From positions 459,165 to 523,164 of the forward strand of contig AFUT01000001.1 of NCBI GenBank assembly GCA_000223255.2: DNA of 64,000 nt. The letters run 5' to 3'. The stretch is from Streptococcus infantis SK970. GTDB taxonomy: Bacteria > Bacillota > Bacilli > Lactobacillales > Streptococcaceae. Each line of letters starts with the position of its first letter. Position 1 is the first letter of the stretch. Below are positions 1 to 8,848 of the stretch, piece by piece. Position numbers and translations under genes: made by a program. The notes under the pieces are model-generated. The model made no database searches. It was not told the origin of the DNA and was given only the letters and a program-made list of their open reading frames with translations.

Positions 1-334
1 TTAATATAAATTCTTCAATATTTAATACTGTGTATTCCGAATCCTTAACTTCATATAGACAGCCATATTTTAAGATGAAATCTTTAATTTCTTCGAGATT
101 ATTAGCGTTAAGTCCTAAAAATTCTCCGAGAGGATTATTTTTTTCCTACTGGTATTAATTAGTTTAAGACCTTCTCCAGCAGTATATCCCATCATAATGT
201 TGTTTTATGTTGTGCTTTCATTGCTAGTTGACTAATTTTTTTCCAGTGTTTCTATCAATAACATTTTCAATTTCACATGAAATAGAGTCATTCTGGAATG
301 TAAATTCTCCTAAAAAACTCTTTCCTTTATTCAT
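1..334 (-). pseudogene. Frameshifted fragment of an unrecognised gene, continuing off the left edge
   Basis: A start codon at 334 is preceded by AGGAGG (about 344-349) and begins MNKGKSFLGEFTF. The frame breaks three times. Each break is repaired by one extra A on the coding strand in the runs at 236-242, 203-206 and 138-144. After repair the reading continues through MMGYTAGEGLKLI and NPLGEFLGLNANN to the window edge. I do not recognise the family. The good ribosome site and coherent repaired protein argue that this was a real gene. Whether it is broken in the cell depends on whether the missing bases are real. Confidence 0.6.
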
Positions 335-696
335 AAATCATCCTCCTTGATATTGGAAATCATAAAAACTTCAATGACATTATTTATTATAACATTAATA
401 TTGATTATTTTACCAATGTTTTCTGGGAAAATCATTGGTATTTTTGTATATTCTAAAATCTTGTTAAATATAGGAAAATATAACTATAGAAGTAATCTTC
501 TATGTAACTAAACTAACTTTAAAACTGAGTCATGACGATGACCATAATTTCAGAAGTGGAGAAGTTAGGGAACTATTTCAGCTTGTGAAATTGGCTGACG
601 GATACATAGAGGAAAGTACTATGCGGCCAATAATATATTTAATGCATATTGAGTTGTCAAAACTGCTTTCGGTATTAACAGAAAGTCAGTCAAACA
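335..696. other. AT-rich intergenic region with an open but startless segment
   Basis: Between the divergent genes the DNA is AT-rich, with no clear promoter. One plus-strand frame is open from about 522 to 734 (it includes GEVRELFQLVKLADGYIEES and ends in TAG at 732-734) but has no convincing start codon and overlaps the next gene. It may be the tail of a decayed gene. No function is proposed. Confidence 0.35.
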
Positions 697-1287
697 ATGG
701 CAATTCAAGAAAACAAACGTCAATCAAAGTATAGTCCATCAAGTTATGCAAAAGAAAAGCCATATAACGATGTACCTTGTGGACTTAATCAAGTTCTCGC
801 TCCTTTCGTCATTAGAGATAAAGAGATGAGACAGAGTAAAGATATCAACCCTAAAAACTTAAAAACATTTAAGTTTTATGGAAAAGCTGTACTTGTAGGT
901 TTTGTACCAGTTAATATTGAGGACTTTGACAATGTCATAAAAATCTTCAATATGGATGTTAACGAGTATCTTAATCGTTATACGAAAGGTAATGACTTAT
1001 CATTAGATGAGATGTTGGATAAAATATCTAGTAACGAAGAAGTAGGTTTCGATCCTACTGGAATAGACTCTCACGAAGAGATTATTATGATGTTAGAAAC
1101 AATTCGTGAACTGATAGAAGAAGTAGAACGTCGAAATAAGAAATATGGTCAAATTCTAAGACTTATTTATGAGAATATGGATATTGCAAAACAAGATATT
1201 ATTTCTACAATAGGAATGAAAAAACTCAAGGTTATGAAGCTATTAAGAAAGCACAAGCAATGGCTAAAGAAGTCTACAGAGAATTAA
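697..1287 (+). CDS. Hypothetical protein, 196 residues, possible C-terminal helix-turn-helix
   Basis: I do not recognise this protein with certainty. It is 196 residues and lysine-rich. The last 60 residues look helical and HTH-like (LRLIYENMDIAKQDIIST, then IGMKKLKVMKLLRKHKQWL), reminiscent of sigma region 4-like or transposase-like DNA-binding ends, but this is inference. The ribosome site before 697 is weak; an internal ATG near 829 is an alternative start. It is convergent with the prophage polymerase operon and is separated from it by a shared hairpin terminator. It could be an element-encoded regulator or a neighbouring accessory gene. Confidence 0.6.
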   Translation: MAIQENKRQSKYSPSSYAKEKPYNDVPCGLNQVLAPFVIRDKEMRQSKDINPKNLKTFKFYGKAVLVGFVPVNIEDFDNVIKIFNMDVNEYLNRYTKGNDLSLDEMLDKISSNEEVGFDPTGIDSHEEIIMMLETIRELIEEVERRNKKYGQILRLIYENMDIAKQDIISTIGMKKLKVMKLLRKHKQWLKKSTEN

Positions 1288-1294
1288 ACCAATA

Positions 1295-1340
1295 ATAAAA
1301 GAAGTCCGCTATCCTATCAAGGATGCGGATTTTCTTTAGT
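1295..1340. terminator. Bidirectional hairpin terminator between convergent genes
   Basis: TCCGC (1305-1309) and ATCC (1311-1314) pair with GGAT (1321-1324) and GCGGA (1325-1329). The hairpin has A-rich sequence on its left and T-rich sequence on its right, so it can serve both the plus-strand gene ending at 1287 and the minus-strand polymerase ending at 1336. Confidence 0.7.
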
Positions 1341-3290
1341 CTTTTTGATAGAAGTAGCATTCATACCCTTCAGCTCGTAGATTGATATCTCCCATCCAGT
1401 TTGGAGAAATGGACATTTGATTAGATATTTCATCCAGATTTTGCTTTGACAAGCACTCGATGATAACCTCATCGTGAATATGCCCAACAATTTTCTTGTC
1501 TTTTAGTTGTTCCATTGAATAGGCTAAGATATCTCGACTAATCCCTTGAACGATGTTTTCTACAAACTTTGGACCATAACTTTCTAATCTTTCCCATCGT
1601 TTTGCAGAACCGGTTCCCTCATACGTTACTGATTCGCCTCCAAATTGATTCTCTCCAATTCTTGGTTTCACATAAGCTAATCTTCGTCCAGATGGGAGAG
1701 TAATAAATAACATTCCTTTTTCAACACTGAATAGAATTCCATGACTTTCCGTTTCGGTTTGTTCCTTGATAGCAGTTTTGACGGCTTTATCGATATCCCA
1801 CCACAGAAGGACAATGTTAGGATTGGCTGTTCGCCATGAATCAACAAGAGGTTGTAGTTCTTCTTCAGCTAATCCCATTTCAATAGCTCCCATTGCTTTA
1901 AGAGCACCAACAGAACCACCATAGCCTAGTGCTAGCTCTGCAATTTTTCCTTTTTGACGTAAGTGTGCATTAACTCCATGTTTCTGTACTGGAAGATGGA
2001 ACATTTTACTGGCACTGGCGCAGTAAATATCCTCTCCTTTATTAAAAACATTAGTTCTCCACGTTTCATTTGCTAGATGGGATAGGACTCGAGCTTCAAT
2101 AGCGGAAAAGTCACAAACGATAAATTTCTTATCTTTACTAGGAATAAATGATGTTCGAATAAGCTGTGACAGTGTATCTTGAACATCATAGAGAAGTTCA
2201 ACAGTATCACTATCTCCAGTCTGAAAGAGTATTCTCGCTTCATTTAAGTCTTTTAAGTGGTTTTGAGGTAGATTTTGAAGTTGCACTAATCGTCCAGCCC
2301 ATCGCCCAGTACGGTTTGCTCCATAGAATTGGAACATTCCTCTTACTCGTCCATCTTTACAAACACAATTCATCATTGCTTGATATTTTGATACACTTGA
2401 CTTCGCTGCTTGTTGACGTAATTTTAGAACCCTTGCCGTTTTATCATCAACTTTTTGTAAAAGGTTATTTACAGTCTTTTTATCGAGTGAATCTGTTTCT
2501 ATATTGTGCTCACGTAACCAACCAATCATCTGTAGAACGGAGTTGGGATTTTCAAGATCTGTTAAAGTTTTCAATTCTTCTTGGATTTTTGCTTTACTTT
2601 CTGCATCAATTTTGATAGCTGACTGGACAAAGTCAACATCAACTCCAATACCGCAGTCATTGATATTCTGATCAAGGAGGTACTCATCCCATACAAAGTC
2701 AGGAACTGGGAAGTTTTGCAACCTCTTTTTGATTGCTAGTTCAACTTCTACATCTCGTTTATTATATTCGATAAAATTTTTCCATTTCTCTGGCGCGTGA
2801 TTTTCATAATTACGTGTTCGACCACCATTTACTTTTGTGGGTTTACAAGGAAGGCAGAAGTAGCGAATTAATTCACTCCCAACTTTTAGTTTTGTTCACG
2901 AAGTTTAAGAACCGTACCTACACCTTCAAGTGACAAGGGCAATCCCAAGTAAGCAGACCAAATCATGCTACATCGCCAAGATTTTGGGGATAAAAAATTC
3001 TCATTAAGTAAGGTAGGGTAATGTTTCTTAATCCAATTAGACAGACAAATGCGTTCAAATGTTGCATTGAAAGCCCATTTAATGACTGTATCATCAATTA
3101 AGGCTTGTAGGATAAGATTTGGTAGTTTATCCTTAGTCAAATCATAAACAATTACAGGAGCATTATTTATAGATACTGCTAGAAGAAGGATTTCAAAAGA
3201 TTCATCTTCCGCATATCGATAGACTCCAGTTTTCCGTAAGTCTACATCACAGTAAGTTTCTATGTCTACTGATAGTTCTTTAATTTGCAT
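1336..3290 (-). pseudogene. Phage family A DNA polymerase, split by one frameshift
   Basis: This is a replicative DNA polymerase of about 651 residues, as in many Firmicute siphophages. The N-terminal 3'-5' exonuclease has the ExoI motif SVDIET near residue 10. The polymerase domain shows motif A DFSAIEARVLSHLANE, motif B RQKGKIAELALGYGG and motif C HIHDEV. The frame breaks after LREQ at a run of four T on the plus strand (2890-2893). A fifth T restores KLKVGSELIRYF and joins the two halves seamlessly. RBS AAAGGA precedes ATG 3290. It is the last gene of the minus-strand replication operon. If the break is real, the polymerase is dead; a base-calling error is more likely given the other identical breaks. 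Confidence 0.93.
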
Positions 3291-3304
3291 AATTCATCCT
3301 TTCA

Positions 3305-3334
3305 TAAAAAGGTGGCAGGAAGAACTGCCACCAT
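3305..3334 (-). terminator. Perfect hairpin upstream of the polymerase gene
   Basis: GGTGGCAG (3311-3318) and CTGCCACC (3325-3332) form a perfect 8-bp stem. On the minus strand it is followed by TTTTTATG. It lies between the small membrane-protein genes and the polymerase, so it may attenuate transcription into the polymerase. Confidence 0.65.
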
Positions 3335-3337
3335 GTT

Positions 3338-3481
3338 TTAGTGTTTATTTCTGCGACTAAAGAATCGTTCTCTCTCATATCTGATGTCATTGCGAATACT
3401 AACATATAAAAGCTGGCTGAGTAAAGCGATTGTGAGACAAGATGCAACAGTCCATAGAAACTCAATTATTGTCATTTGCAT
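3338..3481 (-). CDS. Small single-pass membrane protein (47 residues)
   Basis: ATG 3481 (or ATG 3475) opens MQMTIIEFLWTVASCL, a hydrophobic helix of about 20 residues, followed by VSIRNDIRYERERFF and a basic end RRNKH. The start overlaps the stop of the preceding small gene, typical of translational coupling. Its layout and its IRxDIRxE motif match that preceding gene, so the two look paralogous. The function is unknown. A position in the replication operon and a membrane helix with a charged tail suggest a peripheral role such as membrane anchoring or host takeover, but this is speculation. A longer overlapping frame nearby is not preferred because it lacks these features. Confidence 0.6.
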   Translation of the reverse strand: MQMTIIEFLWTVASCLTIALLSQLLYVSIRNDIRYERERFFSRRNKH

Positions 3482-3604
3482 TCACCATTTTTGTTTTCTC
3501 ACTTTTTCTGAGCGGATATCATCTCGAATTGTCATAAACGCAGCATATAGTCCAGTGAATAGCCAAACTGCCATTAAGATAGTCATAAAAATTGAAAAAA
3601 TCAT
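3482..3604 (-). CDS. Small single-pass membrane protein (40 residues)
   Basis: ATG 3604 follows an AAAGGAG ribosome site and encodes MIFSIFMTILMAVWLFTG, a hydrophobic helix, then AAFMTIRDDIRSEKVRKQKW. The charged half carries IRxDIRxE, shared with the next gene downstream. It lies 17 bp after the DUF2815 gene in the same operon and overlaps the start of its neighbour. I do not recognise the family. It was called from its ribosome site, tight spacing and the resemblance to its neighbour. Confidence 0.6.
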   Translation of the reverse strand: MIFSIFMTILMAVWLFTGLYAAFMTIRDDIRSEKVRKQKW

Positions 3605-3621
3605 CTTTCATATCTCCTTTC

Positions 3622-4167
3622 TTAGTTTAAGAAATCATCATCGTCTGTAGCGAAGTCATCTTCAGCACTTGTACGACCTCCCAGTGGCTCACCATCGCGC
3701 AATTTTTGGAGGTTATTAAGACCGCAAGCAATTCCCTTATTTCCGTTTGAATTGAAAGCGTAGAATGAGATGCTGGCACGTCCATAGATACCAGAATATA
3801 ACTCTGAAGTATCAATAATTTCTTGACGGTTAGCATCAACAATACCAGGTTTATGTGGAGAGTTCGCATTCACGAAGTAGGCATTGCGATAAGCTTCATC
3901 ATCAGGACGTTCCAAGTCACCATCTCGTAGTGGAGTTTTCAAAACTTCTAGGGATGGAACAGATTTTCCGTTGCCTTTTAGTTTAGATTCGCCTTCTTTG
4001 TAGGCCTGCTCAATTGCTGCTTTAATTTTATCAATAGTTTGAACATCATCTTTTGAAATGATGAGTGACACGCTATACTTTGGTTTACCACCATTAATAG
4101 CTTTAGGTTCATTAGCGTTTAAATAACTAAAACGTGTATCTTTTCCTGTAATAACTTTTGTTGTCAT
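3622..4167 (-). CDS. DUF2815 family phage protein, probable ssDNA-binding protein
   Basis: This 181-residue protein matches DUF2815 in length, in its opening (KVITGKDTRFSYLNANEPK) and in its position next to DUF2800 and a family A polymerase. The family is thought to act as a phage single-stranded DNA-binding protein. The C-terminus is strongly acidic and ends DDDDFLN, like the acidic tips by which SSBs recruit partners. The same seven residues end the primase-helicase encoded divergently at 6014-8287. The start lies 4 bp from the DUF2800 stop. Family assignment is firm; the ssDNA role is inferred. Confidence 0.85.
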   Translation of the reverse strand: MTTKVITGKDTRFSYLNANEPKAINGGKPKYSVSLIISKDDVQTIDKIKAAIEQAYKEGESKLKGNGKSVPSLEVLKTPLRDGDLERPDDEAYRNAYFVNANSPHKPGIVDANRQEIIDTSELYSGIYGRASISFYAFNSNGNKGIACGLNNLQKLRDGEPLGGRTSAEDDFATDDDDFLN

Positions 4168-4171
4168 AAGT

Positions 4172-5299
4172 TTAGTCCTCTATAAAATCTGTTTTTGCTA
4201 GGTTCATTTCTTGACGATTATCATCAATTGGAACGAGTGTAGGTTTTCCATTTGGCTTTATAATTAGATTACCAAGAAGCTCATTAAAGGCTTGTTTTCC
4301 AAGCAGTTTAGTCATCCCAGTAATGTTCAGTAGTTTCTTTTCGTAGGGGTCAAATCCTGCAGCAGTTACTGTTTGAATTACTTTATTTTCATCTGAGAAT
4401 TTTCGAATAGAACGTCCTTCAACTAGCTTGTAACCTGGGATTGTATGGCCATTTGTAGCTAGATTTAAAGCATGATTTCTAACATCGTTAGCCCATGTTA
4501 TCAATAGTTCAATTTTTGGTAGAATATCCGATATATCTTTATTACTAAGAGTAGCAGGATCAGCAAATTTCATCTTGGCAAGTTCTAGATTATCTTCTGC
4601 ACGTTTGCGACAGATGCTTTTTATTTTGCAGAACTGGCAGTGTTTTCCTGATTTCATTTCTCCTTCACCTCTGAAAGCCAGTTCACCTTTAGGAGATAGT
4701 TCAGTTTCAGCCCAGTGAAGTAGTTTTTCTTTGTCCATTTCAAATGTTGAGACATTATTCTTTCGTGGTTGGAAAATAGTCATTGTCACTTTATCAAAAC
4801 TGTATAAGCCTTCAAACATTTCTAAAGCACCTAGAGCATAGCACATCATTTGGGGGTTATGGTCAGCATCAACCAATACACCGAGACCGTGTTTATAATC
4901 GATGATTTGTAGCAAACCATCAGCCACTATAATACAGTCTCCTGTACCAAAACCTTCTGGAACCCATTTTGAGAAATCTAGTCTCTGTTCAACAAGAACG
5001 GTTGGATCTCTAGAATATGTTTTTGCAATTTCTATCTGTTCAACTACATAGTTCCGATATTCTTCTGCGCAATGTTGCATTTCCTCGTTATAGAAAGTTA
5101 AGTTTGCAGTAGGATCACGCGCCTTACGTCCAAGTGCAGTTTCAACTAAATAGGCACACAACTCATGGGCATCTGTTCCTTCCAAAGCATACGTTGATAC
5201 CTTATCTTCTAGTTTTTCGGTTAACCTTACTGATGGTGGACAATTTAGCCATCGATGAGAAGCAGAAGCGGATAATACAGCATGATTAGTCAATACCAA
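4172..5299 (-). CDS. DUF2800 protein, RecB/Cas4-like PD-(D/E)XK nuclease
   Basis: This 375-residue protein opens with HAVLSASASHRWLNCPPS, typical of DUF2800. It has nuclease-like motifs EGTDAHE and TGDCIIVADGLLQIIDYKHG (an acidic residue followed by IDYK). A cysteine cluster, HCQFCKIKSICRKR, together with the early cysteine, resembles the iron-sulfur cluster of AddB/Cas4-type exonucleases. It probably processes phage DNA during replication or recombination together with the adjacent DUF2815 protein. Its start overlaps the stop of the upstream gene by 14 bp. The catalytic role is inferred from motifs. Confidence 0.85.
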   Translation of the reverse strand: MVLTNHAVLSASASHRWLNCPPSVRLTEKLEDKVSTYALEGTDAHELCAYLVETALGRKARDPTANLTFYNEEMQHCAEEYRNYVVEQIEIAKTYSRDPTVLVEQRLDFSKWVPEGFGTGDCIIVADGLLQIIDYKHGLGVLVDADHNPQMMCYALGALEMFEGLYSFDKVTMTIFQPRKNNVSTFEMDKEKLLHWAETELSPKGELAFRGEGEMKSGKHCQFCKIKSICRKRAEDNLELAKMKFADPATLSNKDISDILPKIELLITWANDVRNHALNLATNGHTIPGYKLVEGRSIRKFSDENKVIQTVTAAGFDPYEKKLLNITGMTKLLGKQAFNELLGNLIIKPNGKPTLVPIDDNRQEMNLAKTDFIED

Positions 5300-5711
5300 T
5301 ACCTCCAGCCTCTTCCATTAAAGCTGAGTAGTTTTTAGGGTCTAATTTTGAAAGTGAATCAGCACCATAAGCTTTTAACAAAGCTCGAATCTCATCTTTA
5401 AATCCTTCACTAGCTTTTGTAGCAAGCACACCACGTAATTCTTCAAGGGTAACATGTCTCGGTTCTTCCATGACTTTTTCGTGATTTGAAGTAGTGTTTT
5501 CCTCAGATAATAGTTCTTGAAACTCTTCTATAATTCTTAACTGGCACTTTGCTGATTCCTTCATCTCATTTAATAAGTCATTCAGTTGTTTCATTTTGCT
5601 CATATTGTTCGTCCTCTTTAATTTTTTAGCTAGTTGTTTTGAGATAACACTGATGGCAGTTAGTGTATCTACTAATTGTTCATCGTGTTCAATCAATTGT
5701 TCTTTTGTCAT
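5286..5711 (-). CDS. Hypothetical phage protein, first gene of the minus-strand replication operon
   Basis: The 141-residue protein is highly charged with a predicted coiled coil in the first 80 residues (QLAKKLKRTNNMSKMKQLND onward). A conserved-looking C-terminal segment, VTLEELRGVLATKASEG to LRALLKAYGADSLSKL, is a domain often seen in phage replication-operon proteins of unknown function. ATG 5711 has a strong AGGAGG site. The gene sits directly under one copy of the CCGGAA-N20-TATAAA element, so close that the element's TATAAA lies only 17 nt before the start codon. The function is unknown. Confidence 0.7.
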   Translation of the reverse strand: MTKEQLIEHDEQLVDTLTAISVISKQLAKKLKRTNNMSKMKQLNDLLNEMKESAKCQLRIIEEFQELLSEENTTSNHEKVMEEPRHVTLEELRGVLATKASEGFKDEIRALLKAYGADSLSKLDPKNYSALMEEAGGIGID

Positions 5712-5722
5712 TTCACATCCTC

Positions 5723-5759
5723 CTATCTTTATAGGTAAGAATCACTTTAGAATTTCCGG
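5723..5759 (-). promoter_or_regulatory. Element copy (a): CCGGAA-N20-TATAAA, minus orientation
   Basis: Read on the minus strand, CCGGAA (5759-5754) is followed after exactly 20 nt by TATAAA (5733-5728) inside CTTACCTATAAAGATAG. That 17-mer is an exact inverted copy of 5948-5964. TATAAA is too close to ATG 5711 to leave a normal leader, so this copy may be an operator rather than the start site. Confidence 0.6.
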
Positions 5760-5797
5760 ATTTCAAAAATATTTTTCTATTCGATTTCTAATTCTTA

Positions 5798-5833
5798 CAC
5801 CTTTATAGGTGAAATGAGATGATTGAATTCCGG
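5798..5833 (-). promoter_or_regulatory. Element copy (b): CCGGAA-N20-TATAAA with ACCTATAAAGGT dyad
   Basis: Minus-strand CCGGAA (5833-5828) is separated by 20 nt from TATAAA (5807-5802). The -10-like box lies in the near-palindrome CACCTATAAAGGTG. This copy is well placed to start transcription of the minus-strand replication operon, with copy (a) just downstream. Confidence 0.6.
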
Positions 5834-5867
5834 TTTTTCAAAAATTAATAAAAAATTTAATACAAAG

Positions 5868-5908
5868 AAAACTCTCCCTTTGACATATAAAGGAAGAGTA
5901 TTTTTTTT
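5868..5908. terminator. Hairpin between divergent replication operons
   Basis: ACTCTCCCTTT (5871-5881) pairs with AAAGGAAGAGT (5889-5899) with one mismatch and is followed by eight T (5901-5908). On the other strand it is followed by TTTTCTTTG. It may insulate the two divergent promoters. Confidence 0.6.
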
Positions 5909-5927
5909 GAAATAAATTTCTACTGAA

Positions 5928-5964
5928 CCGGAAAATAGCAGGCGAATCTTACCTATAAAGATAG
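5928..5964 (+). promoter_or_regulatory. Element copy (c): CCGGAA-N20-TATAAA before the primase gene
   Basis: CCGGAA (5928-5933), a 20-nt spacer, then TATAAA (5954-5959) within CTTACCTATAAAGATAG. It lies 54 nt upstream of the primase start and so is a plausible promoter of the plus-strand replication operon. Confidence 0.6.
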
Positions 5965-6013
5965 AAAGAGAAATAGACTCTCAATTTATTAGCAGATTAA
6001 GGAGGAGTTACGG

Positions 6014-8287
6014 ATGCAATTTTCGTTATGTCATTCTGGAAAGACAGGTATCCAAACAAGTACTGTATATCCCAATAAAGTCAGAATAACAGATGACAAA
6101 TCATTATTGAATACAGTTCAATACGATCATGTAGGTGCAGAGTTTACCAATCATACTCGCTCAAACTCAAATTTTATAAAATCAGATGTTATTGTCATGG
6201 ATATTGATAATGACAAGACTGATAACCCTAACGAGTGGGTTACAGAAGAGAACCTTAAAGAAATCTTTATTGATTATGACTTTGCTCTAGTTACTAGCCG
6301 AAATCATATGTTGTCTAAGGGTGCCATGATAGCACGTCCAAAATTTCATATTTATTTCCCAATTAAAGAAACAAACGATAGGGAAGCTTATGTAGCTATG
6401 AAAGAAGAACTTACGAATAGGTATCAATTTTTTGATGATAATGCAAAAGATGCAGCAAGGTTCTTCTTTGGCAATCCGAATGCAAAAGTCATATGGAATG
6501 ATTCCTGGATGACTATCGACGAAGGTTTACTTCAAGAAGTAGAAGAAGATTTTGATGCTGACTTTTATAGATCACCTAAAAGACCTATCGCTGAGGGAAG
6601 TCGAAATTCAACCATGTCAGTTTTTGCGGCTAAAATTCTTAAAAGATTAGGAGTTACACAAGAAGCAAGAAGCGGTTTTGATGAACAGGCATCTAGATGT
6701 GAACCGCCACTAGAAAAATCTGAACTAGACACAATCTGGGGAAGTGCAGTTCGATTCTACAATAAGACAATTAAATCTTCAGATGATTATATTTCACCAG
6801 ATAGTTTCAATAGGCCTTCTTTAAAACCGGATGATTTTTCTGATATCGGAGAAGCTGGAGTATTAGCTAGAGAGTATGGTGATGTTTTAGCTTATACAAA
6901 TGCGACAGACTATTTAACTTTTAATGGTCAGTATTGGAAAGAAGATAAACAATTGGCCATAGGAAAGGTTCTTGAGTTTATGGACTTTCAACTAGCAGAT
7001 ACTCTTGAACAATACGAAAAGTCCGTTATAGAGTTAGTCAACTCTGGAATTGATGAATCAGTAGTTCGTGAAGGTGGCAAAGCTCTTGCTAAAGTGATTG
7101 AAACACCGATCCAACAAAAACTTTACTCGATTTATCTTTCATCAAAAACATACTATCAGTTTGTTATGAAGCGAAGAGATTATCGCTATATTACTGCGAC
7201 TCATAATACTGCAAAACCAATGTTGGCCATTGATTTATCAGAACTTGATAAGGACGATATGTTACTCAATACTCCCAACGCTACCTACAACTTAAGAAAT
7301 GGACTTAGGGATTACCATGAACATGACCCAAAAGACTATATCACTAAAATAACCACTGTTTCTCCAGGTGATGAAGGCTTGGGATTATGGAAAGAAACTT
7401 TAGCTACTTTTTTCTGTAATGACCAAGAGCTGATTGATTATGTACAGGAAATCATCGGTATGACAGCAATCGGAAAAGTCTATCAAGAACATATGATTAT
7501 CGCTTATGGCGGAGGAGCAAATGGGAAATCAACCTTTTGGAATACAATTGCAAGGGTACTTGGAAGCTATTCCGGCAAATTATCTGCAGATGCTTTAACC
7601 ATGAATAATAAACGAAATGTGAGTCCAGAACTGGCTGAGTTAAAAGGGAAACGACTTGTAATTGCTTCTGAAATGGCAGAAGGAATGAGATTGAATACTG
7701 CAGTTGTGAAGCAAATTACCTCAACCGACGAAATTCAAGCAGAAAAGAAGTATAAGGATCCATTTCATTTTGTTCCATCTCATACGCTGGTACTTTATAC
7801 GAATCATTTACCAAAAGTTGGAGCGAACGATGATGGAACTTGGCGACGTTTGGTCGTTATTCCATTTAATGCAAAAATTAGTGGTCGTTCAGATATCAAG
7901 AATTTTGCGGATTATCTGTACGATAATGCTGGGCCAGCAATTTTATCGTGGATTATTGAAGGAGCGGAAAAAGCCATCAAAGCAAATTTTAAAACATCAG
8001 TTCCAAAAGCAGTCACAAATTCTGTCAAATCCTACCGTGAAGCTAATGACTGGTTGGGGCATTTCATCACTGAAAGTTGTGAAGTGGGAGAAAAGTTAAG
8101 CGAAAAATCAGGAGAACTGTACAGTAAGTATCGTGCATATTGCCTTCAAAATTTAGAATACACACGAAGTACAACTGATTTCTATGCTGCACTTAATCAA
8201 GCTGGTTATGAACGAAAACGGACTAATAAAGGGAATTTTATTATGGGGTTATCATTAAAAGCTGATGACGATGATTTTCTAAACTAA
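6014..8287 (+). CDS. Phage primase-helicase (AEP prim-pol plus SF3/D5-like helicase)
   Basis: At 757 residues this is a two-domain replication initiator. The N-terminal archaeo-eukaryotic-type prim-pol part has the acidic motif VMDIDND (about residues 58-64) and RPKFHIYFP. The C-terminal P4/D5-type superfamily 3 helicase has Walker A GGGANGKST (about 498), a Walker B-like KRLVIASEM segment and sensor motif LYTNHLPKVG (about 595). It probably unwinds and primes the phage origin. RBS AGGAG precedes ATG 6014. The extreme C-terminus reads DDDDFLN, identical to the tail of the DUF2815 protein on the opposite operon. Transcription is probably from the upstream CCGGAA element. Confidence 0.92.
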   Translation: MQFSLCHSGKTGIQTSTVYPNKVRITDDKSLLNTVQYDHVGAEFTNHTRSNSNFIKSDVIVMDIDNDKTDNPNEWVTEENLKEIFIDYDFALVTSRNHMLSKGAMIARPKFHIYFPIKETNDREAYVAMKEELTNRYQFFDDNAKDAARFFFGNPNAKVIWNDSWMTIDEGLLQEVEEDFDADFYRSPKRPIAEGSRNSTMSVFAAKILKRLGVTQEARSGFDEQASRCEPPLEKSELDTIWGSAVRFYNKTIKSSDDYISPDSFNRPSLKPDDFSDIGEAGVLAREYGDVLAYTNATDYLTFNGQYWKEDKQLAIGKVLEFMDFQLADTLEQYEKSVIELVNSGIDESVVREGGKALAKVIETPIQQKLYSIYLSSKTYYQFVMKRRDYRYITATHNTAKPMLAIDLSELDKDDMLLNTPNATYNLRNGLRDYHEHDPKDYITKITTVSPGDEGLGLWKETLATFFCNDQELIDYVQEIIGMTAIGKVYQEHMIIAYGGGANGKSTFWNTIARVLGSYSGKLSADALTMNNKRNVSPELAELKGKRLVIASEMAEGMRLNTAVVKQITSTDEIQAEKKYKDPFHFVPSHTLVLYTNHLPKVGANDDGTWRRLVVIPFNAKISGRSDIKNFADYLYDNAGPAILSWIIEGAEKAIKANFKTSVPKAVTNSVKSYREANDWLGHFITESCEVGEKLSEKSGELYSKYRAYCLQNLEYTRSTTDFYAALNQAGYERKRTNKGNFIMGLSLKADDDDFLN

Positions 8288-8288
8288 T

Positions 8289-8446
8289 GACTTACACAAG
8301 TGAGGGTATATCTCCACTAGATTTTAAATCAAGTATTTTTGGAGTGTAAGTCGTTGAAGTATTCAGTGAAAAGTAATTTGTGAAGTATGGTTAAAAAGTT
8401 TATGGATTAAGTTCCACGACTTCCATTTCTTTGTTTAGTGTAAGTC
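8289..8446. repeat. Three copies of GTGTAAGTC after the primase gene
   Basis: GACTTACAC (8289-8297, inverted), GTGTAAGTC (8344-8352) and GTGTAAGTC (8438-8446) lie in the 279-bp gap between the primase and VRR-NUC genes. The spacing and location next to replication genes suggest origin iterons or regulator sites. No gene is visible in this gap. Confidence 0.4.
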
Positions 8447-8566
8447 AATGATGGTCTTTTCTAAAACTATCTCTATGGGAATTTTAACTAAGAAAAAGTA
8501 TATAAGGAAAGTTTAGGATATGACCTCATTAGACCTCCACCATTTAAATCTGATGAGAGGACAAGT

Positions 8567-8848
8567 ATGAGAGAAAAAGTGATAGAACAAAAGTTAGCAA
8601 GCGAGGTTTTAAAGCGTGGTGGTATCTGTCCAAAGTGGGTATCACCTTCCTTTTCAGGAGTACCTGATCGATTGGTATTCTTACCCAATGGCAAGTTTGG
8701 TTTGGTGGAAGTAAAAGCACCTAATCAACATCCTAGAGCTTTGCAGGTATCACGGCATAAGTTATTTGAACATTTAGGATTTCGAGTTTATGTTTTAGAT
8801 AATAAGAAAGATATTGAGGGGATATTGGATGAAATTGAAACTGCATGA
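8567..8848 (+). CDS. VRR-NUC domain nuclease
   Basis: This 93-residue protein is a stand-alone VRR-NUC domain of the PD-(D/E)XK type. The core motifs are SGVPDRLVF and GLVEVKAP, supplying the catalytic Asp and E-x-K. Such small nucleases are common in phages directly before an SNF2-type helicase. It probably cleaves branched or structured DNA during replication or packaging. RBS GAGAGGAC precedes ATG 8567. Its 3' end overlaps the helicase gene start by 20 bp, implying translational coupling. Confidence 0.88.
   Translation: MREKVIEQKLASEVLKRGGICPKWVSPSFSGVPDRLVFLPNGKFGLVEVKAPNQHPRALQVSRHKLFEHLGFRVYVLDNKKDIEGILDEIETA

Noticed and set aside
3280..3465. Minus-strand reading frame of 61 codons before the polymerase
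   Set aside because: It overlaps, in another frame, the better supported 47-residue membrane protein and the hairpin terminator, and it has no ribosome site.
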